Assembly: GCA_007119985.1 (NCBI GenBank)
Contig: SKOQ01000092.1
Location: 1-8,555, forward strand
Direction: 5' to 3'
Length of the DNA: 8,555 bases
DNA from: Marinospirillum sp.
GTDB taxonomy: Bacteria > Pseudomonadota > Gammaproteobacteria > Pseudomonadales > Halomonadaceae
The position numbers were made by a program, and so were the translations under genes. The notes under the pieces were generated by a model. It made no database searches, was not told where the DNA came from, and saw nothing but the letters and a program-made list of their open reading frames with translations. Below are positions 5,806 to 8,555 of the stretch, piece after piece (positions within the stretch are counted from its first letter, which is position 1; every line of letters starts with the position of its first letter).

Positions 5806-7230
5806 ATGCAAATACGTTTCGCCGCTTTTGAGCAAGCCCGCCTTCTGGTGGCTGGAGATGTGATGTTAGACCGTTATTGGCAGGGTCCGACGCAGCGTAT
5901 TTCTCCAGAAGCGCCTGTGCCTGTGGTCAAGGTCGCGCAGCGGGATGATCGCCCAGGTGGTGCGGCCAACGTGGCACTGAACCTCGCCAGCCTGGGTGCA
6001 GCCGTGTCCTTGGTGGGGGTGATCGGTGATGATGAGGCGGGGGCGTGTTTAACTTCGAGCTTAGAAGCACGTGGCGTCACCCCTTGTTTTGATCAGCAGC
6101 CAGATCAGCCCACGCTGACCAAGCTGCGCATTATGAGCCGCAACCAACAACTGATCCGCCTAGATTTTGAGCAGCCCATCGAGGCTGGTGCGGGTCTGCA
6201 ACAGGCTTATCAACAAGCACTGGCACAGGCTGATCTGGTCATTCTTTCCGACTATGCCAAGGGTACACTCGCGGATGTGGGCACCCTGATTGCGCTGGCG
6301 CGCGCGCAGGGTAAAAAAGTGCTGGTCGATCCCAAGGGTGAAGACTTCAGCCGCTATCGTGGTGCCACACTCCTGACACCAAACATGCATGAATTTGAGT
6401 TGGTGGTTGGCCCTTGTGCGGATGATGCTGAGCTTGAGCAGCGGGCACTGGATTTAATCGCCGAGTTGGAACTCGAAGCGCTGCTGATCACGCGCAGTGA
6501 AAAAGGCATGTCGTTGATTCGTCCTGATCAACCCGCGCTGCATTTGCCAACCCGCGCGCAGGAGATTTTTGATGTGACTGGGGCTGGCGATACGGTGATT
6601 GCCGTCTTGGGTCTGGCCTTGGCCTCAGGTCATCAGGACGCCGAGGCGGTGATGCTGGCGAATCTGGCCGCAGGGCTGGTGGTTGCCAAACCGGGCACGG
6701 CGACGGTCAATATTGCTGAAATCTATGCAGCGCTGCATAGCGATAAGTTGATCGAATATGGCGTGCTCAATGAAGAAACCTTGGTCGAGGCCATTCGCGC
6801 CGCGCAGGCCCGAGGCGAAAAAGTGGTGATGACCAATGGCTGTTTTGATCTGCTGCATGCAGGGCATGTGGCCTATCTAGAAGAAGCCCGCCAGCTAGGA
6901 GATCGCCTGATTGTCGCGGTGAACAGTGATGCCAGTGTGAGCCGCTTAAAAGGCCCAACGCGCCCGATTAACCCAGTGGATCAGCGGATGAAGGTGCTGG
7001 CTGGCTTGCAGGCGGTAGATTGGGTGGTGCCCTTTGCTGAGGATACGCCAGCGCGCTTGATCGAACGTCTGCTCCCCGATGTACTGGTGAAGGGTGGTGA
7101 TTATCAGATCGACCAGATTGCTGGTGCAGAAGCTGTCTTGGCCGCCGGTGGTGAGGTGAAGGTGCTGAGTTTTGTTGATGGTGTTTCGACCACGGCCATC
7201 GTGCATTCGATTCGGGATAAAAACGTCTGA
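5806..7230 (+). CDS. hldE: Bifunctional heptose-7-phosphate kinase / heptose-1-phosphate adenylyltransferase
   Basis: A cytoplasmic enzyme of 474 residues (E. coli HldE: 477) in ADP-L-glycero-beta-D-manno-heptose synthesis for the LPS inner core. The N-terminal domain (about 1-315) is a PfkB/ribokinase fold that phosphorylates D-glycero-D-manno-heptose 7-phosphate at C1: 'GDVMLDRYW' (17-25), 'RPGGAANVALNLASLGA' (49-65), 'SDYAKGTL' (148-155), 'LLTPNMHEFE' and 'DVTGAGDTV' (256-264), where the GAGD Asp262 is the catalytic base by family knowledge. The C-terminal domain (about 338-474) is a nucleotidyltransferase that transfers AMP to heptose 1-phosphate: 'TNGCFDLLHAGH' (343-354) has the HxGH site, followed by 'AVNSDASVSRLKG' and 'LVKGGDY'. 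GmhB, needed between the two steps, is not in the window. The ATG at 5806 has GAGG (5794-5797) 8 bases upstream and matches the known N-terminus. The stop shares its last base with the waaA start. Confidence 0.98.
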   Translation: MQIRFAAFEQARLLVAGDVMLDRYWQGPTQRISPEAPVPVVKVAQRDDRPGGAANVALNLASLGAAVSLVGVIGDDEAGACLTSSLEARGVTPCFDQQPDQPTLTKLRIMSRNQQLIRLDFEQPIEAGAGLQQAYQQALAQADLVILSDYAKGTLADVGTLIALARAQGKKVLVDPKGEDFSRYRGATLLTPNMHEFELVVGPCADDAELEQRALDLIAELELEALLITRSEKGMSLIRPDQPALHLPTRAQEIFDVTGAGDTVIAVLGLALASGHQDAEAVMLANLAAGLVVAKPGTATVNIAEIYAALHSDKLIEYGVLNEETLVEAIRAAQARGEKVVMTNGCFDLLHAGHVAYLEEARQLGDRLIVAVNSDASVSRLKGPTRPINPVDQRMKVLAGLQAVDWVVPFAEDTPARLIERLLPDVLVKGGDYQIDQIAGAEAVLAAGGEVKVLSFVDGVSTTAIVHSIRDKNV

Positions 7231-8546
7231 TGAAAAAGAGCCCTCCTGCACGGATGAGTTTGGCGCGCGGGTTGTATAGTGGCCTGCTGTGCCTGTTAAC
7301 ACCTTGGGCGCAAAGACGTCTGGCGAAAGAAAAGGTCAACGCTTTTTCTGCCTATCAGCGGCGGGGTGAAGTTTCGCCCAGCGAGCGCCCAGTGATTTGG
7401 GCGCACTGTGCCTCAGTGGGAGAGGTGTTGGCTGCCGAGCCCTTTTTGAAGGCCCTCTTGCTGCGCTATCCACGGCATCAGCTGGTGGTGACGACCATGA
7501 CCGCGACAGGGGCGGCGCAGGTGCGTGCTCGCCTGCCGGATGCGCGCCATTATCTACTGCCTTTGGATCTGCCTTGGTACGCCGAGCGTTTTATTGACAC
7601 CCTCCAGCCGGAGGCCGGCGTGGTCTTTGAAACCGAGTTGTGGCCGAACCTGCTCGCCAGTTGTCGTCGCCGCCGTATTCCTCTTTTGCTGGCCAATGCG
7701 CGCTTATCGGCTTCGGCCATGCGTGGCTATCGCAAAATTCGCCCACTGGTTAAAGAAGCCTTGAGCGCCTTTTCTCTGATCACCGCCAAGGCTGAAGAGG
7801 ATGCAGCCCGCTTGTTAGCGCTGGGGGCCGAGAAGGACAGGCTCCAAGTGACGGGCAGTATTAAATATGATTTGCAGCTGCCAGAAGACTTGCCGGCCCA
7901 AGCCAGTGCTTGGCGTGCGGCCTTGGGCGATCGGCGTGTTTGGATTGCCGCCAGTACCCATCAGGGTGAGGATCAACCTCTGCTGGCTGCTCATCAGCAG
8001 TTGCTGGCACAAGATCCCAGTTGTCTGCTCCTGCTGGTGCCGCGTCATCCGCAGCGCTTTGATCAGGTGGCCGAGCTCATCGCGCAGCAAGGCTTGTCCT
8101 CTGTGCGCCGCAGCAGTCAGCAGCCAGTGACCCCCGAGACGCAGGTGTATCTGGTGGATACGCTCGGAGAGCTGCTCTTCTTTTATGCCGTGGCGGATCT
8201 GGCTGTTGTGGCGGGTAGCTTTGCCGATATTGGCGGCCATAACCTGCTGGAGCCTGCTGCCGTTGGTACGCCGGTGATCTCAGGTCCGGTGTTGCATAAT
8301 TTTGCCGAGATTGCAGCGGCTTTAACTGAGGTGGATGGCCGGATCGAGGTTGACAGCGCCAGTGCGCTGCCAGCGGTCTTGGCTGGACTCTGGGCTGATC
8401 CCGCTGCCTGCCAGCGTCAGGCTGAGGCCGCGCGTCAAGTGGTGCTGGCCAACCAAGGTGCATTGGCGCGTCAACTAGAGGCCTTTGCGCACTTGCTGCC
8501 ACCAGAAACATCTGAAGAGCGAGAGGCCATCTCGCCCTGCAGTTAG
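7230..8546 (+). CDS. waaA: 3-deoxy-D-manno-octulosonic acid (Kdo) transferase
   Basis: An inner-membrane-associated GT-B glycosyltransferase (GT30) of 438 residues that adds Kdo from CMP-Kdo to lipid IVA, the first step of LPS core assembly. The N-terminal hydrophobic stretch 'LYSGLLCLLTPWA' (15-27) is the membrane anchor typical of WaaA. 'WAHCASVGEV' (57-66) holds Glu65, which corresponds to the catalytic base of the family. 'VFETELWPNLL' (132-142), 'NARLS' (156-160), 'GSIKYDL' (209-215), 'PRHPQRF' (271-277) and 'GSFADIGGHNLLEPAAVGTPVISGP' (329-353) are the expected acceptor and CMP-Kdo binding motifs. The length is slightly above E. coli WaaA (425 aa). Whether it adds one or two Kdo residues cannot be read from the motifs. 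The ATG overlaps the hldE stop (TGATG), so translation is probably coupled. The stop is nine bases from the window end and no terminator is visible. Confidence 0.97.
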   Translation: MKKSPPARMSLARGLYSGLLCLLTPWAQRRLAKEKVNAFSAYQRRGEVSPSERPVIWAHCASVGEVLAAEPFLKALLLRYPRHQLVVTTMTATGAAQVRARLPDARHYLLPLDLPWYAERFIDTLQPEAGVVFETELWPNLLASCRRRRIPLLLANARLSASAMRGYRKIRPLVKEALSAFSLITAKAEEDAARLLALGAEKDRLQVTGSIKYDLQLPEDLPAQASAWRAALGDRRVWIAASTHQGEDQPLLAAHQQLLAQDPSCLLLLVPRHPQRFDQVAELIAQQGLSSVRRSSQQPVTPETQVYLVDTLGELLFFYAVADLAVVAGSFADIGGHNLLEPAAVGTPVISGPVLHNFAEIAAALTEVDGRIEVDSASALPAVLAGLWADPAACQRQAEAARQVVLANQGALARQLEAFAHLLPPETSEEREAISPCS

Positions 8547-8555
8547 CGCCTGTTC

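Noticed and set aside
6946..7339. Minus-strand frames of 118 and 123 codons across the hldE-waaA junction
   Set aside because: Antisense shadows with His/Arg/Pro/Ser-rich composition; the plus-strand genes are unambiguous.
7815..8511. Minus-strand frames of 141 and 144 codons within waaA
   Set aside because: They lie wholly antisense to a conserved enzyme and show no family features or ribosome binding site.
1..8555. CRISPR arrays, tRNA or rRNA genes, complete insertion sequences, attachment sites
   Set aside because: No regularly spaced repeats, cloverleaf-like sequence, rRNA motifs or transposase with terminal inverted repeats were seen on reading the window.

Overview
The window looks like gammaproteobacterial chromosome of moderate GC content. 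The best taxonomic signals are the fused, bifunctional HldE next to WaaA, a close SotB-type sugar exporter, and a BCCT compatible-solute carrier. This mix would suit an Oceanospirillales/Halomonadaceae-like or related gammaproteobacterium, but that placement is a guess from gene content and not from a marker gene.

Layout. (1) Positions 1-512, minus strand: a Phd/YefM antitoxin followed by a RelE/ParE-type toxin that runs off the left edge. Upstream lies a good sigma70-like promoter whose -10 box sits inside a perfect 18-bp palindrome. (2) 513-673: no complete gene; a short minus-strand reading frame may be the tail of a lost gene. (3) 674-2612, plus strand: a small secreted DUF2946-like Cys protein, then a PepSY-associated transmembrane protein of the inner-membrane metal/siderophore reductase type. 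(4) 2613-2867: non-coding, with a strong hairpin after the PepSY gene and a near-perfect palindrome before the next gene. (5) 2868-4493, plus: a BCCT-family transporter. (6) 4467-5642, minus: a SotB-like MFS sugar efflux transporter whose 3' end overlaps the BCCT gene tail to tail by 27 bp. (7) 5806-8546, plus: hldE and waaA, sharing one base at their junction, a two-gene lipopolysaccharide inner-core unit.

How the parts work together. HldE and WaaA supply ADP-heptose precursor and Kdo transfer for the LPS inner core, and they are the conserved part of the window. The two transporters (BCCT and SotB) and the DUF2946/PepSY pair handle small molecules or metals at the membrane. The toxin-antitoxin pair and the gene fragment next to it look like the accessory part, so the left ~600 bases may be the edge of a variable region.

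No wholly new system is apparent. The points most worth checking are the toxin-antitoxin operator architecture, the DUF2946/PepSY pair without its usual TonB-dependent receptor, the His-rich periplasmic loop of the PepSY protein, the palindrome upstream of the BCCT gene, and the overlapping convergent transporter genes.
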